Assembly: GCF_006547145.1 (NCBI RefSeq)
Contig: NZ_CP041244.1
Coordinates: forward strand, 1,984,001-2,048,000
Source of the DNA: Actinomadura sp. WMMA1423
GTDB taxonomy: Bacteria > Actinomycetota > Actinomycetes > Streptosporangiales > Streptosporangiaceae
Length of the DNA stretch: 64,000 nt
Reading direction: 5' to 3'
Positions 8,799 through 17,400 of this stretch are shown in pieces; the first letter of the stretch is position 1; each line of letters begins with the position of its first letter. The position numbers and the translations under genes are program-made. The notes below the pieces were generated by a model. It searched no databases, was not told where the DNA came from, and saw only the letters and a program-made list of their open reading frames with translations.

Positions 8799-9404
8799 CT
8801 AGATCCAACCCATGTCGATCGCGGCGCGGGCGGCGCGGACGCGGGTGGGCTCGCCCATCTTCGCCATGGCGGTGGACAGGTAGTTGCGGACGGTCCCCTC
8901 CGACAGGTGCAGGTCGGCCGCGATGCGGGCGGTCTCGGCGCCGGCGCCGGCCAGGCGCAGGACCTCGCGCTCGCGCTCGGAGAGCGGGTTGTCGCCGGCG
9001 GCCATCGCGCTGGCGGCCAGTTCGGCGTCCAGGTAGCGGCCGCCGCCGTGGATCTTGCGGATGGCGCTGGCCAGCTCGTCGGTCGGGGCGTCCTTGGCGA
9101 CGAAGCCGCGGACCCCGGCGGACATGGCCCGGCGCAGGTAGCCCGGGCGGCCGAAGCTCGTGAGGATGCACACCGCGCAGGGGGCGCCGGAGGCGTGCAG
9201 CTCCTCTGCGACGGCGAGGCCGTCCGCGCCCGGCATCTCGATGTCGAGGACGGCCACGTCCGGGGCGTGCGCGGCGACGGCGGCGGCCACCTCGTCGCCG
9301 CGGCCGACCTCGGCGACGACCTCCAGATCGGGTTCCAGGCCGAGGAGCGCGGCGACGGCGCCGCGGATGAGGTGCTCGTCGTCGGCGAGCAGGACCCGGA
9401 TCAC
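8799..9404 (-). CDS. LuxR/NarL-family response regulator (DesR-like)
   Basis: 201 aa: receiver domain with acidic pocket LLADDEH, phospho-acceptor Asp in VAVLDIEMPG (about residue 54) and Lys in VAKDAPTDE, then a C-terminal LuxR HTH with LSEREREVLRL and LHLSEGTVRNYLSTAMAKMGEPTRVRA. The GTG start overlaps the kinase stop (GTGA). With the adjacent kinase and ABC exporter it forms a typical actinobacterial DesK/DesR-ABC module. Likely targets include the TGACAGCTGTCA palindrome in front of the ABC gene. Confidence 0.93.
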   Translation of the reverse strand: MIRVLLADDEHLIRGAVAALLGLEPDLEVVAEVGRGDEVAAAVAAHAPDVAVLDIEMPGADGLAVAEELHASGAPCAVCILTSFGRPGYLRRAMSAGVRGFVAKDAPTDELASAIRKIHGGGRYLDAELAASAMAAGDNPLSEREREVLRLAGAGAETARIAADLHLSEGTVRNYLSTAMAKMGEPTRVRAARAAIDMGWI

Positions 9405-10744
9405 GCGGGCCTCCCGACCGGGTGCGCCCGGCCGCCGGCGGTGCCGCTCGCCTCGGGCCCGCCCCCGGGCGGCAGCGGGACGGCGGCGCGCAGCAGGAAC
9501 CCGTCGCGGCCGTGCCGGCCGGCCGTGATCTCGCCGCCGAGCACGGCGACGCGCTCGGCGAGGCCGGTCAGTCCCGCCCCGTCGGCGGTCCCGGCGCCGC
9601 GGACGCCGTCGTTGCGCATCTCCAGAACCACGGAGTCACCGTAGAGGGCGTCGGCGGGAGCGCCGCGAGCGGCGTCGCCGGCGGGCCCACCATGTGCCGG
9701 GTCCTCGGCCGAGGCCCGGGCACGCGCGCCGTACACGTCCAGAGTGATCGTGCAGTGCCGCGCCTCGCTGTGCTTGATGACGTTGGTCGCGCCCTCGCGG
9801 ATCACCCAGGCGAGCACCGAGCGGACCTCCGGCGGCAGCCCGTCCGGCAGGCGGCCGATCTCGCAGCGCACCCCGGCGGCCTCCAGGACGGCCCTGACCC
9901 CGGCCACCTCGGCGTCCAGCTCGACGGCCCGGTAGCCGCGGACGGCGGCGCGGACCTCCCGCAGCGCCTCCCTGGCCGCGTGCTGGACGTCCGCCATCTC
10001 GGTGCCCGCCCGGTCAGGGTCGTCGCGCACGGTCCGCTTGGCCAGCTCGCTCTTCACCGCGATGAGGGACAGGCTGTGGCCGAGCAGGTCGTGCAGGTCG
10101 CGGGAGAAGCGGAGCCGCTCCTCGGTGACCGCGAGCCGCGCGAGGGCGTCGCGGGCCGCGTAGGCCTCCTGGTGCAGCTCCCACATGCGGCGCTGGTACC
10201 GGTTGACGAACACGACGAACCCGGAGACCGCGGTGTACAGCGCGCACAGCACCGGGAAGACGACGTACCAGGGGGCGTCGCTCTCGGGGTACAGGCGCTC
10301 CGCGGCCACCGTGGCGACCAGCCCGCAGTACGCCCCGGTGCCCGCGCACAGCGCGACGATCCTGCCGCGTCCCATCGGGGCCAGGACCACCGCCGAGACC
10401 CAGAACACGGGGATCACGCTGAACCACGGGCTGCTGAGGAGCATGAGGCTCAGCGCGGCGGCGACGGCCGCGCTGATCAGGGTGTCCCGTTTGGACGCGG
10501 TCCCTTCGAGCCCCGCCCGGACGAGCCGCGCGTAGCACCAGGCGAGCAGGGCGAGCCCCGCGACGACCGCGGCGATCAGGGGCGGGCCCGCGTCGCCGCG
10601 GGTGTAGGCGGTCTCGAGCCCGTAGAGACCCGGCAGGACGAAGCCCGCGGCGGCGAACATGAACGAGCGGTACGTCACCCGCCGGTAGCGCTCCAGCCTG
10701 CGGGCGGCCTGCTCCTCGATGTCCGCCGTGGTCGCGACCGCCAT
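9401..10744 (-). CDS. sensor histidine kinase (DesK/HisKA_3 type)
   Basis: 447 aa. The N-terminal half has about four to five hydrophobic segments (residues 25-180), followed by the HisKA_3 phosphoacceptor helix LRFSRDLHDLLGHSLSLIAVK with the His in DLHDLLGHS, and a HATPase domain ending in the G-box GLTGLAERVAVLGGEI. ATG start with GGAGGAACGAGGAC upstream. The membrane-rich sensor lacks a large extracellular domain, as in lipid-fluidity or drug-responsive DesK-like kinases. It pairs with the overlapping response regulator and lies 47 bp downstream of the permease. Confidence 0.92.
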   Translation of the reverse strand: MAVATTADIEEQAARRLERYRRVTYRSFMFAAAGFVLPGLYGLETAYTRGDAGPPLIAAVVAGLALLAWCYARLVRAGLEGTASKRDTLISAAVAAALSLMLLSSPWFSVIPVFWVSAVVLAPMGRGRIVALCAGTGAYCGLVATVAAERLYPESDAPWYVVFPVLCALYTAVSGFVVFVNRYQRRMWELHQEAYAARDALARLAVTEERLRFSRDLHDLLGHSLSLIAVKSELAKRTVRDDPDRAGTEMADVQHAAREALREVRAAVRGYRAVELDAEVAGVRAVLEAAGVRCEIGRLPDGLPPEVRSVLAWVIREGATNVIKHSEARHCTITLDVYGARARASAEDPAHGGPAGDAARGAPADALYGDSVVLEMRNDGVRGAGTADGAGLTGLAERVAVLGGEITAGRHGRDGFLLRAAVPLPPGGGPEASGTAGGRAHPVGRPA

Positions 10745-10791
10745 GTCCTCGTTCCTCCTCGCATCGCACTGTAACCGTGGGCCCGGGCTGG

Positions 10792-11619
10792 TCAGGCGTG
10801 CCGCGGCTCCCACCGGAACCACCGGGTGGCCAGGATGCGGCCGAACGCGACCCAGAAGGCCAGGAGGAGGAACGGCCGCACGCAGGTCAGCCAGCCCTCG
10901 CCCAGGCCCACGGCCGGGTGGCCTGCCCGGTGCACGAAGTCCTGGCCGAAGTACCCGGTCCGGACGATCTCCACGACCGGGCTGAGCGGGACCCAGCGGC
11001 AGGCCTCCTGGAGCCATCCGGGCAGGCCGTCCAGCGGGAGCACGACCCCGGCGCCGAGCATGCAGCCGAACATGATCGGCAGGACGGTGAGCTGCGCCAG
11101 CTCGGCGTTCGGGGTGACGCCCGAGACCGCGAACGCCAGGATCGCGAACACGGCGGCGCCGCCCGCGAGCCCCGCCAGCACGAGGACGGGGTCGGCGGGG
11201 ACCCGGCCGCCCATCGCGGCGCCGAGCAGCACCAGCAGCGCGACGGCCTGCACCGCGTACAGCGCGGTCGCGGTGAGGACGCCGCCGGCGACGATCTCCG
11301 CGTCCGACAGGGCGGTGCCGCGCAGCCGCTTGAGGGTGCGGTCCTCGCGGCGGGCGGTGAACACGTTGACGAGGTTCATGAACACGGCGAAGACGAGGAA
11401 GAACCCCAGGTGGCCGGTGCCCTGGAGGAGGGCGCCGTCCACGCCGTCGATCTTCTGGCCGCGGACCGGGACGAGCATGGCCGCGAACAGGACCGGCAGG
11501 CCGGCGGCGGTGAAGAGGGCGGTCCGGTTCCGCCAGAGCAGGGTGAGGTCGAGGCGGGCGACGCGCAGTACGGCGGTGGCTCGCGGGAGGGCGGTGGCTC
11601 GCGGGAGGGCGGGGCTCAT
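10792..11619 (-). CDS. ABC-2 type transporter permease
   Basis: 275 aa from the ATG at 11619, which overlaps the ATPase stop (ATGA). An N-terminal cytoplasmic stretch with a duplicated PRATA hexapeptide is followed by six predicted membrane segments (e.g. LFTAAGLPVLFAAML, FFLVFAVFMNLVN, LVLLGAAMGG, VFAILAFAVSG), the ABC-2 membrane layout. It exports an unidentified substrate with the ATPase upstream. Order ATPase-permease-kinase-regulator suggests the two-component system controls this exporter. Confidence 0.88.
   Translation of the reverse strand: MSPALPRATALPRATAVLRVARLDLTLLWRNRTALFTAAGLPVLFAAMLVPVRGQKIDGVDGALLQGTGHLGFFLVFAVFMNLVNVFTARREDRTLKRLRGTALSDAEIVAGGVLTATALYAVQAVALLVLLGAAMGGRVPADPVLVLAGLAGGAAVFAILAFAVSGVTPNAELAQLTVLPIMFGCMLGAGVVLPLDGLPGWLQEACRWVPLSPVVEIVRTGYFGQDFVHRAGHPAVGLGEGWLTCVRPFLLLAFWVAFGRILATRWFRWEPRHA
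11574..11609. repeat. 18-bp tandem duplication in permease N-terminus
   Basis: Two perfect copies of CGGTGGCTCGCGGGAGGG. In the permease reading frame this duplicates six residues (PRATAL/PRATAV) without shifting the frame, just after the start codon. Confidence 0.8.
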
Positions 11620-12602
11620 CGGGCGGCTCCTTCGGCGGTGCGCAGGAAGACGTCTTCGAGGGAGGCGCTGCGCGCCCGCAGGCCGTCCAGCCGGACGCAC
11701 TCCTCGTCGGCCCAGCGCAGCAGCTCGTAGAGGCCCGCTTGGAGCCCGGCAGCGGTGACGTCGCTGGCCGAGGGGCCAGAGGGCGGAGGGCCGGTCCGGG
11801 GAGCGCCGGGCGGGAGGGTGTAGGACGCGACGGCGCGGCCGCCCTCCACCCGGACGTCGGCGCGGGCACCGCGCAGACGGGGCAGTTCGGCGACCTGAAG
11901 GCGTTCCGGCAGCCGGAAGGAGATGGTGTCGCCGTGCCCCGCGACGACGCCCGCGACCGTGCCCAAGGCCTCGATCCGGCCGCGGTGCAGGATCGCGAGC
12001 CGGTCGGCGAGGTGCTCGGCCTCCTCCAGGTAGTGGGTGGTGAGCAGGACCGCGGTGCCGTCCGCCACCACGTCCCTGACGACGTCCCAGGTCGCGCGCC
12101 GGGCTTCGGGGTCCATGCCGCTCGTCGGCTCGTCCAGGAACAGGACGTCTGGCCTGCCGAGCAGGGCCAGCGCCAGGTCGAGGCGGCGTTTCTGGCCCCC
12201 GGACAGCTGCCGCACCCGCACGCCCGCCTTCTCCGCGAGGCCCGCCATGGCGATGGCCTCGCCCCGGTCGCGGGCGGAGGGGGTGAAGCCGCGCCAGTGC
12301 TCGACGGTCTCGGCGACGGTGAGGTCCGGGAAGAAGCCGCCGTCCTGGAGCATGATGCCCATGCGCGGGCGGACCTTCCGGCGTTCCCCGTGCGGGTCGT
12401 GGCCAAGGACCCGGACCGCGCCCCCGTGGGCGGCCCGGTGCCCCTCCAGGGTTTCGAGCGTGGTGGTCTTGCCCGCGCCGTTCGTGCCGAGCAGCGCGAA
12501 CAGCTCGCCCGCCGCGACCTCGAACGAGATCCCGGCGACGGCCTCGAAGTCCCCGTAGCGCTGCCGGAGCCCGTCGACGCTGATGGCCGGATTCGTCTCC
12601 AT
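11616..12602 (-). CDS. ABC transporter ATP-binding protein (daunorubicin-resistance type)
   Basis: 328 aa. Walker A GTNGAGKTT (about residues 39-47), Q-loop GIMLQDGG, signature LSGGQKRRLDLA, Walker B VLFLDEPTSGMDP and the H-loop TTHYLEEAEHLADR. The C-terminal extension of about 100 residues ends in SLEDVFLRT, typical of CcmA/DrrA-like ATPases. First gene of the ABC-kinase-regulator operon. A perfect 12-bp palindrome lies 83-94 bp upstream of the start. Confidence 0.93.
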   Translation of the reverse strand: METNPAISVDGLRQRYGDFEAVAGISFEVAAGELFALLGTNGAGKTTTLETLEGHRAAHGGAVRVLGHDPHGERRKVRPRMGIMLQDGGFFPDLTVAETVEHWRGFTPSARDRGEAIAMAGLAEKAGVRVRQLSGGQKRRLDLALALLGRPDVLFLDEPTSGMDPEARRATWDVVRDVVADGTAVLLTTHYLEEAEHLADRLAILHRGRIEALGTVAGVVAGHGDTISFRLPERLQVAELPRLRGARADVRVEGGRAVASYTLPPGAPRTGPPPSGPSASDVTAAGLQAGLYELLRWADEECVRLDGLRARSASLEDVFLRTAEGAAR

Positions 12603-12684
12603 GCCCCCAGCGTCGCGATCTTGCGGGCGTCCCCGGTAGAAGCGTGTGTCACCGGTTCCGGCGGCGCCTGTCAGGCGATCGGCG

Positions 12685-12696
12685 TGACAGCTGTCA
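12685..12696. promoter_or_regulatory. 12-bp palindrome TGACAGCTGTCA upstream of ABC operon
   Basis: Perfect dyad in the 122-bp gap between the ABC operon start (12602, minus) and the NAD-binding protein stop (12725, minus). Two further TGTCA half-sites lie nearby at about 12645 and 12669. It is a plausible binding site for the LuxR-type regulator of the operon. Confidence 0.5.
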
Positions 12697-12724
12697 TGCC
12701 GGAGACGCGAGCCGGGTCGCCGGC

Positions 12725-13369
12725 TCAGCCCGAGACGCTGATCACGTGCCCGATCGTGGACGGGTCGCCGGTGACGTCGAGGAGCGCGGTGGCCAGGTCG
12801 GTGCGCGCGATGGACGCGCCGCCGAGGACGTTGCGGTCGACCGCCCTCCGGTAGCGGCCGTTGCCGGGGCCCTTGGTGAGGCGCGGCGGGCGGACGATCG
12901 TCCAGGCGAGGCCGGAGCCGCGGGTGAGCGACTCGGCGGCGCGCATGTCGGTGAAGGCGTGCTTGAGGAGCGGGCCGAGGACGAGCGGCTTGACCACGAA
13001 TCGGGTGAGCGGGTCGTCGCCCGGCCCGGCGTGCGGCCCGGACGCGCTGGTCAGCACGAACCGCTCGGTCCCGGCCGCCCGCATGGCCTCGGTGATGGCG
13101 CGGGTGCTGTCCGCGCAGACGCTGGTCGGGCGGCGGCCGTCGCGGGTGCCGATCGCCGTGAGGACGGCGTCGCGCCCCTTCACCGCCTCCTCGATCGCGC
13201 CCGGATCCATGACGTCGGCCTCGACGACGTCGGCGCAGGCGCGGATCTCGCCGGGCAGGCCCGCGGGGTCGCGGGCGACGGCGGTCACCTCGTGCCCGGC
13301 GTCCAGCGCCCGCCGGACGAGCTGGACGCCGGTTCCGCCGGTCGCCCCGAAGACCGTGAGCCTCATCAT
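12725..13369 (-). CDS. NAD(P)-binding protein, NmrA/SDR-like
   Basis: 214 aa from the ATG at 13369 with AGGAGGACAGGGAC in front. The Rossmann motif TVFGATGGTGVQLV is at residues 4-17, with DVVEADVMD, AIGTRDGRRP, FVLTSASG and WTIVRPPRL following, typical of atypical SDR proteins of the NAD(P)H-binding (PF13460) group. The substrate is unknown. It is divergent from a TetR gene across a long inverted repeat, so it is probably that regulator's target. Confidence 0.85.
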   Translation of the reverse strand: MMRLTVFGATGGTGVQLVRRALDAGHEVTAVARDPAGLPGEIRACADVVEADVMDPGAIEEAVKGRDAVLTAIGTRDGRRPTSVCADSTRAITEAMRAAGTERFVLTSASGPHAGPGDDPLTRFVVKPLVLGPLLKHAFTDMRAAESLTRGSGLAWTIVRPPRLTKGPGNGRYRRAVDRNVLGGASIARTDLATALLDVTGDPSTIGHVISVSG

Positions 13370-13429
13370 GTCCCTGTCCTCCTGCCCGGACCCCCGGTCG
13401 AGTCGGTCCGCCGGCGAGCGGCCAAGGGG

Positions 13430-13475
13430 GTGAGTGAACACTTACTAACCCCTATCGTGGTTAGTGTTCACTCAC
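13430..13475. promoter_or_regulatory. TetR operator: 13-bp inverted repeat
   Basis: GTGAGTGAACACT (13430-13442) and AGTGTTCACTCAC (13463-13475) are exact reverse complements. An inner pair ACTAACC/GGTTAGT extends the symmetry with different spacing. The element sits between the divergent NAD-binding gene and tetR and likely covers both promoters, giving autoregulation and control of the neighbour. Confidence 0.75.
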
Positions 13476-13491
13476 CTGTCAAGGGGGGCCA

Positions 13492-14088
13492 TTGAGCGCG
13501 CGCGAACGGATCCTGGACGCCGCGGCGGACATCATGCGGCGGCACGGGGTCGCCGGCGCGACCACCAAGGAGATCGCGAAGGCGGCCGGCTACTCGGAGG
13601 CACTGCTCTACAAGCACTTCCGCGACAAGGAGGAGCTGATGGTCAGCGTGCTGAAGGAGCGGATGCCGCCGTTCACCGCGAGGGGCGTCCCAGGCGAGGG
13701 GACCGTGGAGTCCAACCTCGTCTCGATCGTGCACGGCGGGCTGCGCTTCTACCGGCGCACGTTCCCGATGATGGTCTCGATGGCGGCGCAGCCGAGGTTG
13801 ATGCGGGCGACCCGCGAGTCGCTGCGCAAGTACGGCGCGGGCCCGCAGGAGCCGGTGCGGGCCCTCGCCCGCTACCTGGACGCCGAACGCGACCTCGGCC
13901 GGGTCGCCCCGGCCGCCGACACGCGGGCCGCGGCCGCGCTCCTCATGGGCGCGTGCTTCCAGCAGGGCTTCCTGCACTACTTCGCCGAGGGCGAGGACGC
14001 ACCCGACCTGCCCGAGTCGTTCGCCCGCGAGCTGGTCCGGCCCGTCCTCGCGGAGGTCCTCCCTAGAGCTCGCCCAGGCGGGACTTGA
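13492..14088 (+). CDS. TetR family transcriptional regulator
   Basis: 198 aa, TTG start with AAGGGGGG just upstream. N-terminal HTH: RERILDAAADIMRRHGVAGATTKEIAKAAGYSEALLYKHFRDKEELM, the canonical TetR DNA-binding domain with recognition helix SEALLYKHF. The C-terminal domain includes paired segments around residues 75-190 that would bind an unidentified ligand. It probably represses itself and the divergent NAD-binding protein via the 13430-13475 dyad. Its 3' end overlaps the convergent matB-like gene by 26 bp. Confidence 0.9.
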   Translation: MSARERILDAAADIMRRHGVAGATTKEIAKAAGYSEALLYKHFRDKEELMVSVLKERMPPFTARGVPGEGTVESNLVSIVHGGLRFYRRTFPMMVSMAAQPRLMRATRESLRKYGAGPQEPVRALARYLDAERDLGRVAPAADTRAAAALLMGACFQQGFLHYFAEGEDAPDLPESFARELVRPVLAEVLPRARPGGT

Positions 14089-15460
14089 CGACCTTGCCCA
14101 TGGCGTTGCGGGGCAGGGACCCGACCAGGTGGACGACGCGGGGCCGCTTGTGCACCGACAGGCGCTCGGCCACGAAGTCGATGAGCTGCTTCTCCCCCAC
14201 CTCGTCGGCGACGACGTAGGCGGTGACCTGCTCGCCGAGGTCGTCGTGCGGGGTGCCGACGACGGCGGCCTCCCGCACGGCGGGGTGGGCGAGCAGCGCG
14301 TTCTCGATCTCGCCGGCGCCGATCCGGTAGCCGCCGCTCTTGATGAGGTCGGTGGAGGCGCGCCCGACGATCCGGTGCCAGCCGTCCGGGCCGGTCGTGG
14401 CGATGTCGCCGGTGCGGAACCAGCCGTCCGGCGTGAAGGACTCCGCGGTCGCCTCGGGCCGGTTGAGGTACCCCTTGAACAGCAGCGGCGCGCGGACATG
14501 CAGCTCGCCGGGGGTCTCCCCGTCCGGCGGGACGGCCGAGCCGTCCTCGGCGGCGAGGCGGGTCTCGACCCCGGGCAGCGGCGTGCCGACGTAGCCGGGG
14601 CGCCGGTCGCCGTCCGCGCGGGCGCTGATCGTGATGAGGGTCTCGGTCATGCCGTACCGCTCCACCGGCCGGTGCCCGGTGAGGGCCGAGAGCCGCTCGA
14701 AGACGGGCACGGGCAGGGGCGCGCTGCCGGAGACGAGCAGCCGGGCGCCGCGCAGTGCCTCGGCGGTGGACGGGTCCGCCGCCGTCCTCGACCAGACGGT
14801 GGGGACGCCGAAGAACAGGCTGCCGCCGTCGTCGCGCGCCGCAGCCGCGTACAGCTCCGGCTTGGGACGTCCGGTGTGGACGAGGGTGGAACCGACCCGC
14901 AGGGGTCCGAGCACTCCGAGCACGAGGCCGTGCACGTGGAACAGGGGCAGACCGTGGACCAGGACGTCCCCGGGCGTCCAGGCCCAGGCCTCGGCGAGGG
15001 CGTCGAGCCCGGCGGCGATCGCGCCCCGCGAGATCAGCACGCCCTTCGGAGCGCCCGTCGTCCCGCTCGTGTAGAGGATCAGGGCGGTCGCGTCGGCGGG
15101 CACGTCGCCGCCCCCGGCGCTTCCATTGCGCGGCAGGGAGTCGACCGGGACGAGCGGCGGCTCGCCGTCGGCGCGGTCCGTCCCGTCCGCCGCGAGGAGC
15201 AGGCTCGCGCCGGAGTCGCCGAGGATGTGCGCGCGCTCGGCGGGCCCGGAGTCGGGCGGCAGCGGCACCACCGGGACGCCCGCGAGGAGGCCTCCCACGA
15301 CCGCGGCGACCGTCTCCAGGGACGCCGTGGCGTGCACGGCGACCGCGTCCGCGCCCCGGATCTCCGCGGCGACGGCGGACGCCCGGCCGAGCAGTTCGTC
15401 GCGCGGAAGCTCACGTCCGGCGATCCGCACCGGGCCGCCCGTCCCGCCGAGCAGATCCAT
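14063..15460 (-). CDS. matB: malonyl-CoA synthetase (MatB-like acyl-CoA synthetase)
   Basis: ATP-dependent ligation of malonate (or methylmalonate) to CoA. About 465 aa. A GTG one codon upstream (15463) is an alternative start, and GGGGAGGGG provides the ribosome site. AMP-binding signature LILYTSGTTGAPKG (about residues 150-163), LPLFHVHGLVLGVLGPLR, ERYGMTETL, WFRTGDIA, DLIKSGGYRIGAGEIE and the C-terminal PRNAMGKVVK with catalytic Lys. These match the Streptomyces MatB subgroup closely. It would activate malonate released by barbiturate breakdown, or supply polyketide extender units. Confidence 0.85.
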   Translation of the reverse strand: MDLLGGTGGPVRIAGRELPRDELLGRASAVAAEIRGADAVAVHATASLETVAAVVGGLLAGVPVVPLPPDSGPAERAHILGDSGASLLLAADGTDRADGEPPLVPVDSLPRNGSAGGGDVPADATALILYTSGTTGAPKGVLISRGAIAAGLDALAEAWAWTPGDVLVHGLPLFHVHGLVLGVLGPLRVGSTLVHTGRPKPELYAAAARDDGGSLFFGVPTVWSRTAADPSTAEALRGARLLVSGSAPLPVPVFERLSALTGHRPVERYGMTETLITISARADGDRRPGYVGTPLPGVETRLAAEDGSAVPPDGETPGELHVRAPLLFKGYLNRPEATAESFTPDGWFRTGDIATTGPDGWHRIVGRASTDLIKSGGYRIGAGEIENALLAHPAVREAAVVGTPHDDLGEQVTAYVVADEVGEKQLIDFVAERLSVHKRPRVVHLVGSLPRNAMGKVVKSRLGEL

Positions 15461-15521
15461 CACTGGCCCCTCCCCTTCGCCGTCAACGCACCATGATCCT
15501 CACACCCGGACGCCCGCCGCG

Positions 15522-16679
15522 TCACTCGGGCTCCTCGAGACCTTCCAGCCAGGCCATGACCGCGTCGTTGTGCTCGCCGAGCAGCGGAGGCGCGGTGTGC
15601 CCGCGTGGCGGGGCGCCGTCGAAGCGCAGCGGCGGGCCCGGCAGCTCGATGGGCCCGAGCTGCGGATGCTCGACCTCGATGACCAGGCCCTGCGAGCGGG
15701 TCTGCTCCCACTCGTACACCTCGTCGATCGACCGGATCGCCCCCGCCGGGACGCCCGCCTCGCCGAGCCGGGCGAGCCACGCGTCGCGCGTGTCATGCGC
15801 GAGGGCCCGCTCGATGTCGGCGGTCAGCTCGGCGCGCCGGGCCGCGCGGTCGGGGATCGTCGCGTAGCGGGCGTCATCGGGGTCCAGTCCGACGATCGGC
15901 GCGAACCTGCGCCACAGGTTCTGGTTCGCGACGCCGATCTGGAGCTGCCCGTCCTTGCAGCGGAACGTCCCGTACGGGGCGATGGACGGATGGTCGTTGC
16001 CGACCGACTCGGGGGCCTCCCGGGCGACGGTCCAGCGCGTGCCCTGGAACATGTGGGCGCCGACCACCGACGCCAGCAGCGAGGTGCGGACGACGGTGCC
16101 GCGCCCGGTCCGGGTCCGCTCGTACAGGGCGGCCAGCACGCCCGCGACGCCGTTGCCCGCCGCGAGGATGTCGGCGATCGACAGGCCGACCTTGCTCGGC
16201 GTGCCGGGCGGCCCCGTCACGCTCATGATCCCGGCCTCGCCCTGCATGATCGCGTCGTAGCCGGGGCGCCCGCCCTCGGGGCCGCCGTGCCCGAACCCCG
16301 TGATGGACAGGACGACCAGCCCCGGGTTCAGCTCGTGCAGCCGTTCGACCGGGAAGCCGAGCCGGGCGAGGACGCCGGGCCTGAAGTTCTCCACGAGCAC
16401 GTCGGCGTGCCGGACGAGCCGGGCGAGGACGCCGGCGCCCTCGTCCGACTTCAGGTCGAGGGTGATCGACTCCTTGTTCCGGTTGATCGACAGGTAGTAG
16501 GTGCTCACCCGGTCCTCGCCCGCGAACGGCGGGCCCCAGCCGCGGGTCTCGTCGCCGGCCCCCGGCTGCTCGACCTTGATCACGCGGGCGCCGAGGTCGG
16601 CCAGCGTCATGGTGGCCTGCGGGCCCGCCACGACACGGCTGAGATCGATGATCACGACGCCTTCGAGCGGTCCGGGCAA
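15522..16679 (-). CDS. family III CoA-transferase (CaiB/BaiF)
   Basis: 385 aa from the TTG at 16679, preceded by AAGGAGAACGCCC. Contains IIDLSRVVAGPQATMTLADLGARVIKVEQPGAGDETRGWGPPF, the typical CaiB/formyl-CoA-transferase N-terminus, and PGYDAIMQGEAGIMSVTG, where the Asp is the expected acyl-carrying residue. It transfers CoA between short carboxylic acids, but donor and acceptor are unknown. It lies 61 bp upstream of matB on the same strand, so the two may form an acid-activation operon. Confidence 0.88.
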   Translation of the reverse strand: MPGPLEGVVIIDLSRVVAGPQATMTLADLGARVIKVEQPGAGDETRGWGPPFAGEDRVSTYYLSINRNKESITLDLKSDEGAGVLARLVRHADVLVENFRPGVLARLGFPVERLHELNPGLVVLSITGFGHGGPEGGRPGYDAIMQGEAGIMSVTGPPGTPSKVGLSIADILAAGNGVAGVLAALYERTRTGRGTVVRTSLLASVVGAHMFQGTRWTVAREAPESVGNDHPSIAPYGTFRCKDGQLQIGVANQNLWRRFAPIVGLDPDDARYATIPDRAARRAELTADIERALAHDTRDAWLARLGEAGVPAGAIRSIDEVYEWEQTRSQGLVIEVEHPQLGPIELPGPPLRFDGAPPRGHTAPPLLGEHNDAVMAWLEGLEEPE

Positions 16680-16728
16680 GGGCGTTCTCCTTCGGGCTGG
16701 CTCCGCCGCGGCGCGGGTACCTGGAAGT

Positions 16729-17400
16729 ATGCCGTCCGTGCCGGACCCCGCTGAGCCCCGCCCCGACGATCCCGACCCCCGGGAGCCCTCCCGCGCGGGA
16801 CCGTACGCCGGCGTGACGTACGCCGCGCTCGCCGCGCGGCTGCTCGCCCTGCCGCCGTCCTGCGGCCCTGTCCGGATCGTCGCGGTGGACGGCCCCAGCG
16901 GCGCGGGCAAGTCGACGTTCGCGAGCCACCTGGCGGAGGTCCTGGTCGGCGCCCCGGTCGTCCGCTCGGACGACTTCCGGGTGCCGTGGGACGCGGATCC
17001 GCTCACCTGGTGGCGGCCGCTCCGCCGCGCCGTGCTCGACCCGCTCCGCGACGGGCGCCCCGCCCTGCTGCGCCGCTACGACTGGCACCGCGACCGCTAC
17101 GGGCCCGAGGAGCGGATCCCGCCCGCGCCCGTCCTCGTCCTGGAGGGCGTCGGGTCCGCGTGGGCGAAGGGACCCGCCGCCTACCGGATCTGGATCGACG
17201 CGCCGTACGACCTGCGGCGCGCCCGCGCCCTCGACCGGGACGGCCCCGAGTACGCCGGAGCCTGGGAGGACTGGGCCGTCCGCGAGCAGGAGCACTTCAC
17301 GGCCGACGCCACTCTCGACCGCTGCGACCTCCTCGTGGACGGCGCCACCTTCACCCCGTACAGCTTCAGGGCCCGTCCTCCTGCCGGGCGCGCGCTCTAA
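16729..17400 (+). CDS. uridine-kinase-like P-loop protein
   Basis: 223 aa. A Pro-rich N-terminus (residues 1-30) precedes the Walker A motif AVDGPSGAGKSTFASHLAE and VVRSDDFRVPW, DWHRDRYG, VLVLEGVGS and a C-terminal YRIWIDAPYDLRRARALDRDG, matching the (d)NMP/uridine kinase-like group annotated in many actinomycetes. Uridine phosphorylation is plausible but untested for this branch. Divergent from the CoA-transferase. Its TAA overlaps the stop codon of the convergent phospholipase D gene. Confidence 0.75.
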   Translation: MPSVPDPAEPRPDDPDPREPSRAGPYAGVTYAALAARLLALPPSCGPVRIVAVDGPSGAGKSTFASHLAEVLVGAPVVRSDDFRVPWDADPLTWWRPLRRAVLDPLRDGRPALLRRYDWHRDRYGPEERIPPAPVLVLEGVGSAWAKGPAAYRIWIDAPYDLRRARALDRDGPEYAGAWEDWAVREQEHFTADATLDRCDLLVDGATFTPYSFRARPPAGRAL

